From positions 1-37,577 of the forward strand of contig NZ_VMQS01000020.1 of NCBI RefSeq assembly GCF_007625055.1: DNA of 37,577 nt. Direction: 5' to 3'. Numbering within the stretch: the stretch's first letter is position 1; every line of letters begins with the position of its first letter. This document shows positions 19,016 to 27,717 of this stretch, in pieces. The notes under the pieces are model-generated. The model was not told where the DNA came from. It was given only the letters and a program-made list of their open reading frames with translations, and searched no databases. Position numbers and translations under genes: made by a program. The stretch comes from Halomonas sp. (GTDB lineage: Bacteria; Pseudomonadota; Gammaproteobacteria; Pseudomonadales; Halomonadaceae).

Positions 19016-20206
19016 ATGTTTGAGCATATTGAGCGAGTCCCTGGAGATGCTATTCTCGGGCTGATCGAAGCTTTCAAGAAAGATACCAACCCCCAGAAGG
19101 TCGACCTTGGCGTCGGGGTTTATCGCGATGAAAACGGCACTACGCCGGTAATGCGCGCTGTCAAGGAAGCGGAAGCTCGCCTGCTCAAGAATGAAACCAC
19201 CAAGACCTACATTGGTTCTCACGGTGCCCCGGAGTACGGCAAGGCCCTTCTGCCCATGGTGCTGGGCGCCAGCTCGCCAGTACTGGAAGCCAATCGTGCC
19301 AGTGCCACCCAGTCACCTGGTGGCACAGGTGCCTTGCGCCTGGCAGCAGACTTCATTGCCGCTCAGCTGCCTGACAAAGGTATCTGGGTGAGCGATCCTA
19401 CCTGGCCAAACCATCTGGGCATTTTTTCGGCAGCAGGTATCAAGCTTAAGAAATATCCTTATGTCGATGCGGATAACCGACTGGACTTTGATGGCATGCT
19501 GGCAGCCATCCAGCAGATACCGCACGGTGATGTCGTGGTGTTGCACGCCTGTTGCCATAACCCGACCGGCTTTGACCTCTCCCAGCAGCAGTGGCAGACC
19601 GTCCTGGACGTCGTTCGCGAGCGTCAGCTGTTACCCCTGATTGATTTCGCCTACCAGGGATTTGGCACCGGCCTGGACGAGGATGCCTATGGCGTTCGGC
19701 TGATGGCGGAACAGCTGGATGAAGTCATTATTACCAGCTCATGCTCCAAGAACTTCGGGATCTATTGCGAGCGAACCGGCTGCCTGATCATGGTCGCCAA
19801 AGACGCCGAACAGATGGAGAATGTGCGTTCACAGGTGGCCATTGTGGCCCGTGAGAACTACTCCAACCCGCCGGCTCATGGGGGATCAATTGTCAGCGAG
19901 ATTCTCCATGATCCTGAACTGACCGCCATGTGGCGTGAAGAGCTGACGGAGATGCGCGATCGCATCAATACCCTGCGGCGTGATTTTGTGGAGGCACTGA
20001 AGCCGTATGGCCTGGCTGAAAAATATGCCTGCGTTGCCGAGCAGCAGGGCATGTTCTCGTATACCGGGCTGACCCCGGAACAGGTTGACCGCCTGCGCGA
20101 TGAGTTCGGCATCTATATGGTACGCTCTGGACGCGCCAATGTGGCCGGCTTCTCTCATGCCAATCTGCCCTATCTTGCCAAGGCCATTGCGGCCGTTAAC
20201 GACTAG
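19016..20206 (+). CDS. phhC: Aromatic amino acid aminotransferase
   Basis: This PLP enzyme of aminotransferase class I (AspC/TyrB type) transfers the amino group of tyrosine or phenylalanine to 2-oxoglutarate. The 396-aa length is normal. Key features are DLGVGVYRDENG (30-41), the cofactor-binding HNPTG (181-185), D210 and Y213 of LIDFAYQG, and the Schiff-base lysine K245 in SSCSKNFGIYCERTG. The start ATG directly abuts the phhB stop (TAAATG), so the two are co-translated. The pairing with phhB indicates tyrosine/phenylalanine catabolism, although an aspartate aminotransferase activity cannot be excluded from sequence. Confidence 0.9.
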   Translation: MFEHIERVPGDAILGLIEAFKKDTNPQKVDLGVGVYRDENGTTPVMRAVKEAEARLLKNETTKTYIGSHGAPEYGKALLPMVLGASSPVLEANRASATQSPGGTGALRLAADFIAAQLPDKGIWVSDPTWPNHLGIFSAAGIKLKKYPYVDADNRLDFDGMLAAIQQIPHGDVVVLHACCHNPTGFDLSQQQWQTVLDVVRERQLLPLIDFAYQGFGTGLDEDAYGVRLMAEQLDEVIITSSCSKNFGIYCERTGCLIMVAKDAEQMENVRSQVAIVARENYSNPPAHGGSIVSEILHDPELTAMWREELTEMRDRINTLRRDFVEALKPYGLAEKYACVAEQQGMFSYTGLTPEQVDRLRDEFGIYMVRSGRANVAGFSHANLPYLAKAIAAVND

Positions 20207-20225
20207 ACGCCCGTTTTAAGGCTTA

Positions 20226-20260
20226 AAAACGCCCGGGGGGATACTCCCGGGCGTTTTTTT
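20226..20260 (+). terminator. Rho-independent terminator of phhBC
   Basis: The 12-bp stem AAAACGCCCGGG/CCCGGGCGTTTT ends in seven T residues, 20 bp after the phhC stop. Confidence 0.95.
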
Positions 20261-20306
20261 GCGTAGAATCACCGCCTTTGTAATCATCCAGACAGCGAGA
20301 CTGACG

Positions 20307-21788
20307 ATGGCAGTGAGCAATACCCCCTACCCCTGGTATAAAAAAGAAGATACGGACGCCTTCTTTGCACTTTTTCAGAACAATATCGCTAACTTTGTGA
20401 TTATTGCCATCACCATGCTGGGGATGGGTTTTCCCGCCGACATTGTCTATGGGCAGGTGCTGCCCGGGGCGGCAATCGCTGTCATGGCAGGCAACTTCTA
20501 CTATGCATGGAGCGCGGCGCGACTGGCGCGCAAGGAAAACCGCAATGATGTCACCGCTCTCTCCTACGGTATTTCCACTCCTGTCATGTTTGTGTTCCTG
20601 TTTGGCGTGCTCTTGCCTGCCAAGCAGCTGACCGGCGATGCAGAAATGGCCTGGAAGATTGCCGTTGCTGCCTGCTTTATCAGTGGGGCCATCGAGACAT
20701 CCATCAGTTTTATTGGTCGCTGGGTGCAGTACCACCTTCCCCGTGCGGCCATGTTGGGCGCAGTGGCCGGTGTCGCCCTGACCTTTATTGCCGGTGAAAT
20801 GCTGTTCAAGACCCTGGAAATGCCCATTATCGGCCTGGTTGTGCTAACCCTGATTATTATCGGCCTTGTCGCCCGGGTCAGCATGCCCTTTCGCATCCCG
20901 ACCTCCCTGTTTGCGATTATTGTCGGCACCCTGATGGCCTACCTGATTGGCGATTCAGGGAGTGAACGGTTCAGCGATGCCTTCACCCATCTGGGCTTCT
21001 ATCCACTCATACCGGGTATGGACTGGTACGAAGGCTTGGGCCTGCTGTTTACCAGTATGTTGGCGGTGTTGACGGTGGTATTGCCGATTACCCTTTATAA
21101 CGCCATTGAAACCATCAACAACGTGGAAGCCATGGAAGCGGCCGGCGATGGCTATGATGTCAGGGAGTGTCAGGCCGTGGATGGTGCCGGTACCATGCTG
21201 GGTGCCCTGTTTGGCGGCGTATTTCCGACCACGGTGTATATTGCCACTGTGGGTGCCAAGTGGATGGGCGCCGGACGTGGCTACAGCCTGTTGAACGGGG
21301 CTGTCTACGCCGTTGCTACCATGTTTGGCCTGATTGCAGCCTTGGCCGCCATCATTCCGGTTTCAGTGGTCGCCCCCATTCTGGTATTTGTGGGCATTTC
21401 AATGATTGCCACCGCTTTCCAGGCCAACGACACGCGCTACTATCCCGCCGTTGCCCTGGCCATGCTGCCCTATTTCGCCAACTACGTGATGACCCGCTTC
21501 AACCGTGGTGCGGAAGAGGTCGTCAGCGATATCTCCAACGCTATTGTACTGATGGGCCAGGGCGCCATGTTCATGGCAATTTTTCTGGGTGCCATTACCG
21601 TTTCAGTGATTGATCATCAGTTCCGGCGTGCCGCCGTGTTCGCGTTGACCGCGGCCGGCTTTTCATTTGTCGGCCTGATGCATGCGCCCGAACTGACTCT
21701 GAATGCCGCTCCGGATTTTGTAATTGGCTATCTGATCATGGCCGCCATGCTGGTCTATTTCGAGTGGCAGCAACACCGAAGCCAGTAA
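20307..21788 (+). CDS. NCS2/AzgA-like nucleobase permease family protein
   Basis: This 493-aa polytopic membrane protein has about 12-14 hydrophobic segments and the general look of the nucleobase:cation symporter-2 superfamily. Supporting stretches are FALFQNNIANFVIIAITML near the N-terminus, ALSYGISTPVMFVF, VLPITLYNAIETINNVEAMEAAGDGYDV in mid-protein (typical of family regions before the DGAGT motif) and DGAGTMLGALFGGVFPTTVY. Purines, pyrimidines or related compounds are likely substrates, but the sequence does not fix which. I chose the ATG at 20307; an earlier in-frame ATG at 20259 lies in the preceding terminator. Only 46 bp separate it from that terminator, so its promoter must be very compact (TAGAAT at 20264 is a possible -10) or depend on read-through. 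Confidence 0.78.
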   Translation: MAVSNTPYPWYKKEDTDAFFALFQNNIANFVIIAITMLGMGFPADIVYGQVLPGAAIAVMAGNFYYAWSAARLARKENRNDVTALSYGISTPVMFVFLFGVLLPAKQLTGDAEMAWKIAVAACFISGAIETSISFIGRWVQYHLPRAAMLGAVAGVALTFIAGEMLFKTLEMPIIGLVVLTLIIIGLVARVSMPFRIPTSLFAIIVGTLMAYLIGDSGSERFSDAFTHLGFYPLIPGMDWYEGLGLLFTSMLAVLTVVLPITLYNAIETINNVEAMEAAGDGYDVRECQAVDGAGTMLGALFGGVFPTTVYIATVGAKWMGAGRGYSLLNGAVYAVATMFGLIAALAAIIPVSVVAPILVFVGISMIATAFQANDTRYYPAVALAMLPYFANYVMTRFNRGAEEVVSDISNAIVLMGQGAMFMAIFLGAITVSVIDHQFRRAAVFALTAAGFSFVGLMHAPELTLNAAPDFVIGYLIMAAMLVYFEWQQHRSQ

Positions 21789-21825
21789 GCAATCTGTCAC
21801 TTCGCCCAGCGCCTGAACATACCGT

Positions 21826-23256
21826 TTAACCCGGCGAGCCAGGTTCGCCGGCAGGGTACTCGCCTGACGACGTCGGGCCAGGCTTACGCTTTGGCCTGGA
21901 TAGAATGCTGCGCAAAACCCACCAGGCGGTTAATCCGGCCAACACATTCCCCACCGCGGCGCCCATGGCAATGCCCGACCAGCCGCCCAGCACTGACCCT
22001 AGCCAGATGCAGGGAAGATAGCAGATAAATAACCGTGCGGCCGACAGCAGCATGGCACGTAGAGGCCAACCCAGCGCATTGCCGGCTGATACCACCAGCA
22101 TGCAGATACCCAAGGCCGCATAACTGGGTAACAGAAAGCGGATCAACAGGATCAAGGCGTCCTGCACCGCTTTTTCGCTGGTCAGGGCTGCAGCCACCCA
22201 GGGCGCAGCCAGTGCCAGCAGGATACCCAGCATGAGCTGCCAGACCACAGCAACTTTCAGAGCCAACCGCATCAGACGGTGTATCTGCCCCCAATCACCC
22301 GCTCCATAGCATCGCCCGAGCCAGGGGGGCAACGACATGGTCATGGCCAGAATCACCATCAGCGAGACCGTTTCCAGGCGACTTGCCAGCCCCCAGGCCG
22401 CTACGTGGATTTCCCCCTGGGAAGCCACTACCGCAATCGCCAGCATCGCAGCCAGAGGAGGCATTAACTGGCCAATCATTGCCGGGCCGGCGATGTGCAT
22501 GAAGGGCCGCGACGAGACCCGTGCCTCCTGATACAGCCCCGACACCCTGAGCCATTGGCGCAGGATCAGTCGACGCCCGGTAATTGCCAGGCCGGTTGAG
22601 AAGGCAATCGTTGTCGCCCAGGCAGCACCCGGCAGACCCAGCCCCTCCCAGGGGCCCCATCCGAAAATCAGCAACGGGTCCAGCGCCAGATTAACAGCAC
22701 TACTGAGTACCATCATCTTGCCGGGCAACTGAGTGTCACCATTGGCACGAAAGACGCTATATACAAAATACAACAAGGCCCCCAGCCAGGCAGCCAACAG
22801 CTGGGGCCACCAATAACGGTTGATATACCCCAGAGTTGTCTCATCGGCCCCAAGCTGGGTAAAGATAACGTTCTGGAAAAGCCCCAGTAGAAGCGCCAGC
22901 AGAGCGATCACGCCGCTTCCCATCATCAATACCAGACTGCCCAGGCGTTTGGCACGCTCGTTCTCACCGGCGCCGAGTGTCCGCGAAATAAGTGCCGCAA
23001 TGGCAATTCCCATCCCGACCTGGACACCAATAATCAGAAATGACAGCGGGAAGGTAAAGGATTGTGCGGCCAGGGGGGCTGTGCCGAGGCGAGCAATAAA
23101 GGCACTGTCAACCAGTTGGAAGCCCAGCAGGGCCAGTACCCCGATCGCCATTGGCCATGTCTGTTGCCAAAGGGTTTTACCCAAACCATGCTGCGACGCA
23201 ATCTTGATGGCACGACCTCCAGACGTTGATAGATAAAGCCACAAAAGCCACCCCAT
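21826..23256 (-). CDS. MATE-family multidrug/Na+ antiporter
   Basis: This exporter of the MATE/DinF-NorM superfamily has about 12 membrane segments. Typical early features are WPMAIGVLALLGFQLVDSAFIARLGTAPLAA and GMGIAIAALISRTLGAGE, with a repeated layout in the second half, and the ~460-aa length is normal. Substrates may be cationic drugs or metabolites, with Na+ or H+ exchange. The start is unclear. The only upstream ATG (23254-23256) sits inside the terminator hairpin of the preceding yceI gene. A perfect GGAGGT (23215-23220) is followed six bases later by the in-frame codon ATC (23206-23208), and the conserved part starts soon after. The coordinates given use the ATG. Confidence 0.88.
   Translation of the reverse strand: MGWLLWLYLSTSGGRAIKIASQHGLGKTLWQQTWPMAIGVLALLGFQLVDSAFIARLGTAPLAAQSFTFPLSFLIIGVQVGMGIAIAALISRTLGAGENERAKRLGSLVLMMGSGVIALLALLLGLFQNVIFTQLGADETTLGYINRYWWPQLLAAWLGALLYFVYSVFRANGDTQLPGKMMVLSSAVNLALDPLLIFGWGPWEGLGLPGAAWATTIAFSTGLAITGRRLILRQWLRVSGLYQEARVSSRPFMHIAGPAMIGQLMPPLAAMLAIAVVASQGEIHVAAWGLASRLETVSLMVILAMTMSLPPWLGRCYGAGDWGQIHRLMRLALKVAVVWQLMLGILLALAAPWVAAALTSEKAVQDALILLIRFLLPSYAALGICMLVVSAGNALGWPLRAMLLSAARLFICYLPCIWLGSVLGGWSGIAMGAAVGNVLAGLTAWWVLRSILSRPKRKPGPTSSGEYPAGEPGSPG
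21831..21851. terminator. Hairpin at the end of the MATE gene
   Basis: CCGGCGA/TCGCCGG with a 7-nt loop overlaps the last codons of the MATE gene and lies 42 bp after the permease stop. It has no T run on either strand, so it is at best a weak terminator for the two converging genes. Confidence 0.3.
23206..23220 (-). promoter_or_regulatory. Ribosome-binding site pointing to an ATC codon
   Basis: GGAGGT (23215-23220), six bases of spacer, then ATC (23206-23208) in the MATE frame as codon 17 of the annotated version. No ATG, GTG or TTG lies at a proper distance in this frame; the GTG one base after GGAGGT is in another frame and too close. Confidence 0.4.
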
Positions 23257-23271
23257 TTAACTGGGGTGGCT
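23243..23271 (-). terminator. Rho-independent terminator of yceJ-yceI
   Basis: On the minus strand a perfect 10-bp stem AGCCACCCCA/TGGGGTGGCT with a 6-nt loop is followed by TTTTG. It lies about 35 bp after the yceI stop and contains the ATG usually taken as the MATE start. Confidence 0.85.
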
Positions 23272-23305
23272 ATCATCATGACCGTTTTAAAAAATGCCAG
23301 AGAGC

Positions 23306-23890
23306 TTACTGACGAACGCCTTCAAACGTCACGTAAAGTTCCAGGGTATGCATAACTTCCGGGAAGCTGCTCATATCAATGCCGTAATCGGCCAGGGTCA
23401 ATTCCGTGCTGCCTTCAAAACCCGCGCGATAATTACCCCAGGGGTCTTCGCCCTCTCCCATCAGGGTCACCGGCATTTCAAAGCGCTGGGTTTCACCACG
23501 CAGGGTCAGCTCACCGCTGAGCACACCGGAATTATCGTCCGTTGGCTCAAAGTCGGTCGATGTGAAGGTGGCGGTCGGATATTCACTGGCATGCAGGAAA
23601 TCTTCATCAAGAATATGACGATCACGTTCAGCATGATTGGAATTCAGGCTATTAACCTGTACTTCCATATCAATTGAAGACGCTTCCAGGTCGTCCGGAT
23701 CGTAAAAGAATTCACCATCAAAATCTTCAAAGCTACCCAGAATATATGAGAACCCCAGATGACTGATCTTGAACTGAATAAACGCATGCTGACCTTCAAT
23801 ATCAACAGCATAAGTATCGGCATGCGCCTGACTGAGCGGTACCAGGCTAACAGCGGCAATGGCGCCAGCAATGGCAGTTTTATTCAACAT
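23306..23890 (-). CDS. yceI: YceI-family periplasmic protein
   Basis: This 194-aa exported protein has a clear signal peptide (hydrophobic residues 6-20, cleavage probably after AHA at 22-24). The mature part matches the YceI lipocalin-like beta-barrel: DTYAVDIEGQHAFIQFKISHLGFSYILGSF at its start, then HILDEDFLHASEYPTATFTST and the glycine-rich LSGELTLRGETQRFEMPVTL. YceI proteins bind polyisoprenoid-type lipids in a long pocket, and E. coli YceI is induced at high pH and osmolarity. AGGAAAT precedes the ATG. It follows the cytochrome b561 gene by 47 bp, the same pairing as yceJ-yceI in E. coli. The mature protein is very acidic, fitting a halophile. Confidence 0.93.
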   Translation of the reverse strand: MLNKTAIAGAIAAVSLVPLSQAHADTYAVDIEGQHAFIQFKISHLGFSYILGSFEDFDGEFFYDPDDLEASSIDMEVQVNSLNSNHAERDRHILDEDFLHASEYPTATFTSTDFEPTDDNSGVLSGELTLRGETQRFEMPVTLMGEGEDPWGNYRAGFEGSTELTLADYGIDMSSFPEVMHTLELYVTFEGVRQ

Positions 23891-23937
23891 AATACATTTC
23901 CTTTCGCAGTTTTATAGAATCATTATTCAAGTAACAG

Positions 23938-24495
23938 TTATTTATCGCGCACTGAGTAACGCGGGTCGAGCATACGTTTCAAGGTGGTATGACGGTCTAT
24001 CCAATGGTGCTTGAAGGCCGCCAGCATATGACCTGATGCCAGAATGATGAGCGCCAGAGCGCTATACCAGTGAATATCCCCTGCCAGGCTGGCTTGGTTG
24101 GGTAAGCCATGCAGAGTGGCAGGAAGAGCAAACCATCCAAACACATCAATCGGGCTGCCTTTGGCCGTTGACATCAGATAACCACTGACAAAGACCGTTA
24201 TTAATAGAACATAGAGCAGTGAATGACCTGCATGGGCCGCAATGTTTTCCCAGCGTTTACCCTGAGCTAACGGAGTGGGCTGTACCAGGCGCCACATGAG
24301 CCTGAGCACTATAAAACCCAACAAGAGGACACCCAGTGAACGATGGATCCAGGGTGCCTGATTATACCATGGATCATAATACCCCAGGTCAGTCATCCAC
24401 CATCCAAGGATAAACAGGCCCACAACCACAACAGCACTTACCCAGTGCATGAAAATGGCAATTATTCCCCAGCCTGCCTGACTGTTTTTCCACAT
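23938..24495 (-). CDS. yceJ: Cytochrome b561
   Basis: This di-heme b-type cytochrome of the inner membrane (CybB/YceJ family) moves electrons between quinone and partner redox systems. The 185-aa protein has four membrane segments. Candidate heme-ligand histidines are H17 in IFMHWVSA, then those in WIHRSLGVL, HAGHSLLYVL and LASGHMLAAFKHHW. I chose the ATG at 24495 because it begins the family's usual N-terminus and follows AAGGG. An in-frame ATG 69 codons earlier would add a non-conserved stretch reaching almost into the metZ terminator. It is co-transcribed with yceI. Confidence 0.9.
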   Translation of the reverse strand: MWKNSQAGWGIIAIFMHWVSAVVVVGLFILGWWMTDLGYYDPWYNQAPWIHRSLGVLLLGFIVLRLMWRLVQPTPLAQGKRWENIAAHAGHSLLYVLLITVFVSGYLMSTAKGSPIDVFGWFALPATLHGLPNQASLAGDIHWYSALALIILASGHMLAAFKHHWIDRHTTLKRMLDPRYSVRDK

Positions 24496-24688
24496 GGTGA
24501 TGCCCTTGAAATAATCTCTTGATACGTTTGAAAAACCACTTTTTTTATGGAGGCATGCCGTTAAGAGAGAAAATGCAATCTTAAAAGCCAATATAATTAT
24601 TGTAGTCTTTAAAGGAACATTTAACTGCTGAAAAAAGCTGAACACTTCATTCGGAAAAAATACCGATCGCCGAAATAATATGGTGGAA

Positions 24689-24714
24689 ATAAAACCGGGC
24701 AATAATGCCCGGTT
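24689..24714 (-). terminator. Rho-independent terminator of metZ
   Basis: On the minus strand the 9-bp stem AACCGGGCA/TGCCCGGTT has a 4-nt loop and is followed by TTATTT after the paired TT. It lies 28 bp after the metZ stop and ends the long housekeeping cluster. Confidence 0.88.
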
Positions 24715-24741
24715 GTGGTGTCTTTGAGGATGGTTGCGTGA

Positions 24742-26052
24742 TTACCCTGCCAAGGCATCCAGGCCGCGGGCCAGGTCACGCCGAATATCATCCAGATGTT
24801 CCAGCCCTACCGCCACGCGGACGAGCCCCGGAGTAATGCCGGCCGACTCCCGCTGCGCCTCGGAGAGTCGACCATGAGTGGTCGTGGCAGGATGGGTGAT
24901 GGTTGTTTTGACATCGCCAAGATTGCCGGTAATCGACAGCATGCGGGTCGCATCAATTACCTGCCAGGCGCCCTGTTGGCCATTGATGACTTCGAACCCC
25001 AGGACAGCACCATAGCCCTTCTGCTGCCGGCGGGCCAATGCATGCTGAGGATGATCCTCAAGGCCACTATAGTAGACACGACTGACAGCTGGATGCTGTT
25101 GCAACCATCTGGCCAGACTAAGTGCCTGTTCACAGTGTGCCTTCATGCGCAGCGACAACGTCTCCAGCCCCTTGGTAAATACCCAGGCATTGAAGGGGCT
25201 CATGCAGGGCCCACAGGTTCGCACTACGCCGAAAACCTCTTCCATCAGCGCGTGGCTACCGACTACCGCGCCGCCCACGGCACGCCCCTGGCCATCAAGG
25301 TATTTGGTGGCCGAATGGATAATCAGATCCGCCCCCAGCGCCAGAGGTTGCTGTAACGCCGGCGTCAGAAAGCAGTTATCGATCGCCAGCAGAACACCAT
25401 GCTGCCTGGCCAATGTCGCCAGAGCAGGCACATCAGCCACTTCAGACAGTGGGTTGGAGGGCGTTTCGGCAAACAGCATTCTGGTCGCCGGGGTGATGGC
25501 AGCCTCCCAGGCGTCGAGGTCCGAGAGTTCCACGTAACGGGTAACAATGCCGAACTTGCCCAGGTACTTGTCGAACAGGCTGACCGTTGAGCCAAACAGC
25601 GAGCGCGACGCCACAATTTCATCACCGGCGTTCAGCAGTGCCATGGCAGTCGCAAGAATCGCCGACATGCCGGAACTGGTCGCCACACAGCGCTCGCCAC
25701 CTTCCATGGCTGCCAGACGCTGCTCAAAGGTACGTACTGTCGGATTGGTAAAGCGCGAGTAGACATTACCGGCTTCTTCACCACTGAACTTGCGTGCCGC
25801 CTCGGCGGCACTGGAATACACAAAGCTGGATGTTGGGAAGATAGGCTCGGAATGTTCCTGCTCAGCCGTGCGATCATGCCCGGCACGCACCGCCAGGGTT
25901 TCAAGCGACATGTCCGCCAGCGACGCTTCCTCCAACACGCTGTCATGCATTGCCATAGGCAACGCTTCATCCTGCCCGGAAGGCTCATGGCTCGCGTTTT
26001 CGTGGATAGATGCCTTGTGAACAGGATCTTTGTGAATAGAATCATCGTGCAT
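24742..26052 (-). CDS. metZ: O-succinylhomoserine sulfhydrylase with His-repeat N-terminal extension
   Basis: This PLP enzyme of the Cys/Met-metabolism family makes homocysteine from O-succinylhomoserine and sulfide. Typical sites are NVYSRFTNPTVRTFEQRLAAMEG (96-118), TSSGMSA, and the Schiff-base lysine K250 in IIHSATKYLDGQGR. I chose the ATG at 26052, which has GAGGAG seven bases upstream; a further in-frame ATG at 26076 overlaps the purF stop. The conserved core (LETLAVRAG) begins only at residue 50, about 30 residues later than in Pseudomonas MetZ (~403 aa). The extra part opens with five pentapeptides each beginning with His (residues 2, 7, 12, 17 and 22). A shorter form from Met33 or Met35 is possible but lacks a good ribosome-binding site. 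Confidence 0.92.
   Translation of the reverse strand: MHDDSIHKDPVHKASIHENASHEPSGQDEALPMAMHDSVLEEASLADMSLETLAVRAGHDRTAEQEHSEPIFPTSSFVYSSAAEAARKFSGEEAGNVYSRFTNPTVRTFEQRLAAMEGGERCVATSSGMSAILATAMALLNAGDEIVASRSLFGSTVSLFDKYLGKFGIVTRYVELSDLDAWEAAITPATRMLFAETPSNPLSEVADVPALATLARQHGVLLAIDNCFLTPALQQPLALGADLIIHSATKYLDGQGRAVGGAVVGSHALMEEVFGVVRTCGPCMSPFNAWVFTKGLETLSLRMKAHCEQALSLARWLQQHPAVSRVYYSGLEDHPQHALARRQQKGYGAVLGFEVINGQQGAWQVIDATRMLSITGNLGDVKTTITHPATTTHGRLSEAQRESAGITPGLVRVAVGLEHLDDIRRDLARGLDALAG
25976..26050 (-). repeat. Five tandem 15-bp units encoding His-x4 pentapeptides in metZ
   Basis: Read on the minus strand from codon 2 of metZ, five 15-bp units encode HDDSI, HKDPV, HKASI, HENAS and HEPSG. All begin with CAC or CAT; the rest of each unit has diverged. 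This looks like an old minisatellite expansion kept in frame. Confidence 0.7.
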
Positions 26053-26075
26053 GGGAAGCTCCTCTTGCTCGATCA

Positions 26076-27596
26076 TCAGTCATCCAGATCGTCATCCTGG
26101 TTATGCATATCAACCAGGGCATGATCGCCGGCACTATGATCCTTGGCGGAATCACTGCGGCTTTCCTCCAGCGCCTGAAGATAGGCGCTATCGATATCCC
26201 CGGTAACGTAATTGCCATCAAATACCGAGCAGTCAAATCCGTCAAAGGCGGGATTGACCTCACGGCAGGCTTCTTTCAGGTCTTCAAGATCCTGATAGAA
26301 CATGCGGTCGGCGCCAATCAGCTGACCGACTTCCTCTTCGCTGCGACCATGGGCAATCAGCTCAGAGGCCGCAGGCATATCGATACCGTAAACATTCGGA
26401 TAACGGACCGGCGGAGCCGCTGAGGCAAAATAGACGTTTCGCGCGCCGGCATCCCGGGCCATCTGGATGATCTGCTTGCAGGTCGTCCCTCTGACGATGG
26501 AGTCGTCCACCAGCAGAACATTCTTATCCTTGAACTCTACATCAATGGCATTCAGCTTCTGGCGGACGGATTTTTTGCGCTGTGTCTGCCCCGGCATGAT
26601 AAAGGTACGCCCAATGTAGCGGTTCTTCATGAAGCCTTCACGGTAGGTGACGCCCAGATGCTGCGCCATTTCCAGCGCTGACGTACGTGACGTATCAGGA
26701 ATCGGGATCACCACGTCGATATCGTGGTCAGGCCACTCACTCAACACCCGGTCACCCAGCTTGCGGCCCATCTGCATGCGTGTCCCATACACGTAGGCGC
26801 CATCCAGTATCGAATCGGGGCGTGCCAGGTATACGTGTTCAAAAATGCATGAACGCAAGACAGGACGGTCGGCACATACCTGCGTATGAATCCTGCCCTG
26901 CATATCCACAAAAATTGCCTCGCCAGGCGCCAGGTCTCTTTCCAGCTCGAAGCCACCCACATCCAGCGCCACCGATTCAGAGGCAATCATCACTTCCTGG
27001 TGTCCGTCTACCTGACGGGTGCCAAACACCACAGGACGAATGCCAGAGGGGTCCCGGAAGGCTACCATGCCGAAGCCGTTGATGATCGCTACCGCTGCAT
27101 AGCCGCCCTGGCAGCGCCGATGAACGCGGCGTACTGAGTCAAAGATATCTTCCGCTTCCAGATGCAGGCCCTGCTTGCCCAATTCATGGGCAAATACATT
27201 GAGCAATACTTCTGAGTCTGAACTGGTATTGATATGACGCAGGTCGGTTGAGAACAGCTCCTGCTTGAGCTGGTCTGAGTTGGTCAGATTGCCATTGTGC
27301 GCCAGGGCAATGCCATAGGGCGAGTTCACATAGAAAGGCTGCGATTCGGCCTCACTGGACGAGCCGGCCGTCGGGTAGCGAACGTGGCCAATACCCAGGT
27401 TACCTTTCAGGCGCGCCATATGACGGGTATGGAATACATCGCGTACCAGGCCATTACTCTTGCGCAGTAGAAAGCGTCCTTCGCTCCAGGTCATCATTCC
27501 CGCAGCGTCCTGGCCTCGGTGCTGAAGTACGGTCAAGGCGTCGTAAATTGCCTGATTCACCGTTTGCTTGGCCAGAAGGCCCACTATACCGCACAT
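26076..27596 (-). CDS. purF: Amidophosphoribosyltransferase
   Basis: It commits PRPP to purine synthesis by making phosphoribosylamine with the amide of glutamine. The 506-aa protein has the N-terminal glutaminase domain with nucleophile Cys2 (MCGIVGLL), HRGQDAAG and the LAHNGNLTN loop. The C-terminal phosphoribosyltransferase domain has the PRPP motif [18 protein letters not shown] precedes the ATG. It follows cvpA by 121 bp, the arrangement also seen in E. coli (cvpA-purF) and Pseudomonas, and its stop overlaps an upstream ATG of the metZ frame (TGATG), so metZ is probably translated from the same mRNA. Confidence 0.97.
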   Translation of the reverse strand: MCGIVGLLAKQTVNQAIYDALTVLQHRGQDAAGMMTWSEGRFLLRKSNGLVRDVFHTRHMARLKGNLGIGHVRYPTAGSSSEAESQPFYVNSPYGIALAHNGNLTNSDQLKQELFSTDLRHINTSSDSEVLLNVFAHELGKQGLHLEAEDIFDSVRRVHRRCQGGYAAVAIINGFGMVAFRDPSGIRPVVFGTRQVDGHQEVMIASESVALDVGGFELERDLAPGEAIFVDMQGRIHTQVCADRPVLRSCIFEHVYLARPDSILDGAYVYGTRMQMGRKLGDRVLSEWPDHDIDVVIPIPDTSRTSALEMAQHLGVTYREGFMKNRYIGRTFIMPGQTQRKKSVRQKLNAIDVEFKDKNVLLVDDSIVRGTTCKQIIQMARDAGARNVYFASAAPPVRYPNVYGIDMPAASELIAHGRSEEEVGQLIGADRMFYQDLEDLKEACREVNPAFDGFDCSVFDGNYVTGDIDSAYLQALEESRSDSAKDHSAGDHALVDMHNQDDDLDD

Positions 27597-27717
27597 ACGT
27601 TATACCTCACTCGATACGATAACACGGGTGGCCTGAAGCACATTGATCCGGCACCCTGGTTATACAGACAATCAGACAATGGCCATCAGCCGGTTGTTAA
27701 TTCTTGCTGTCAGACGC

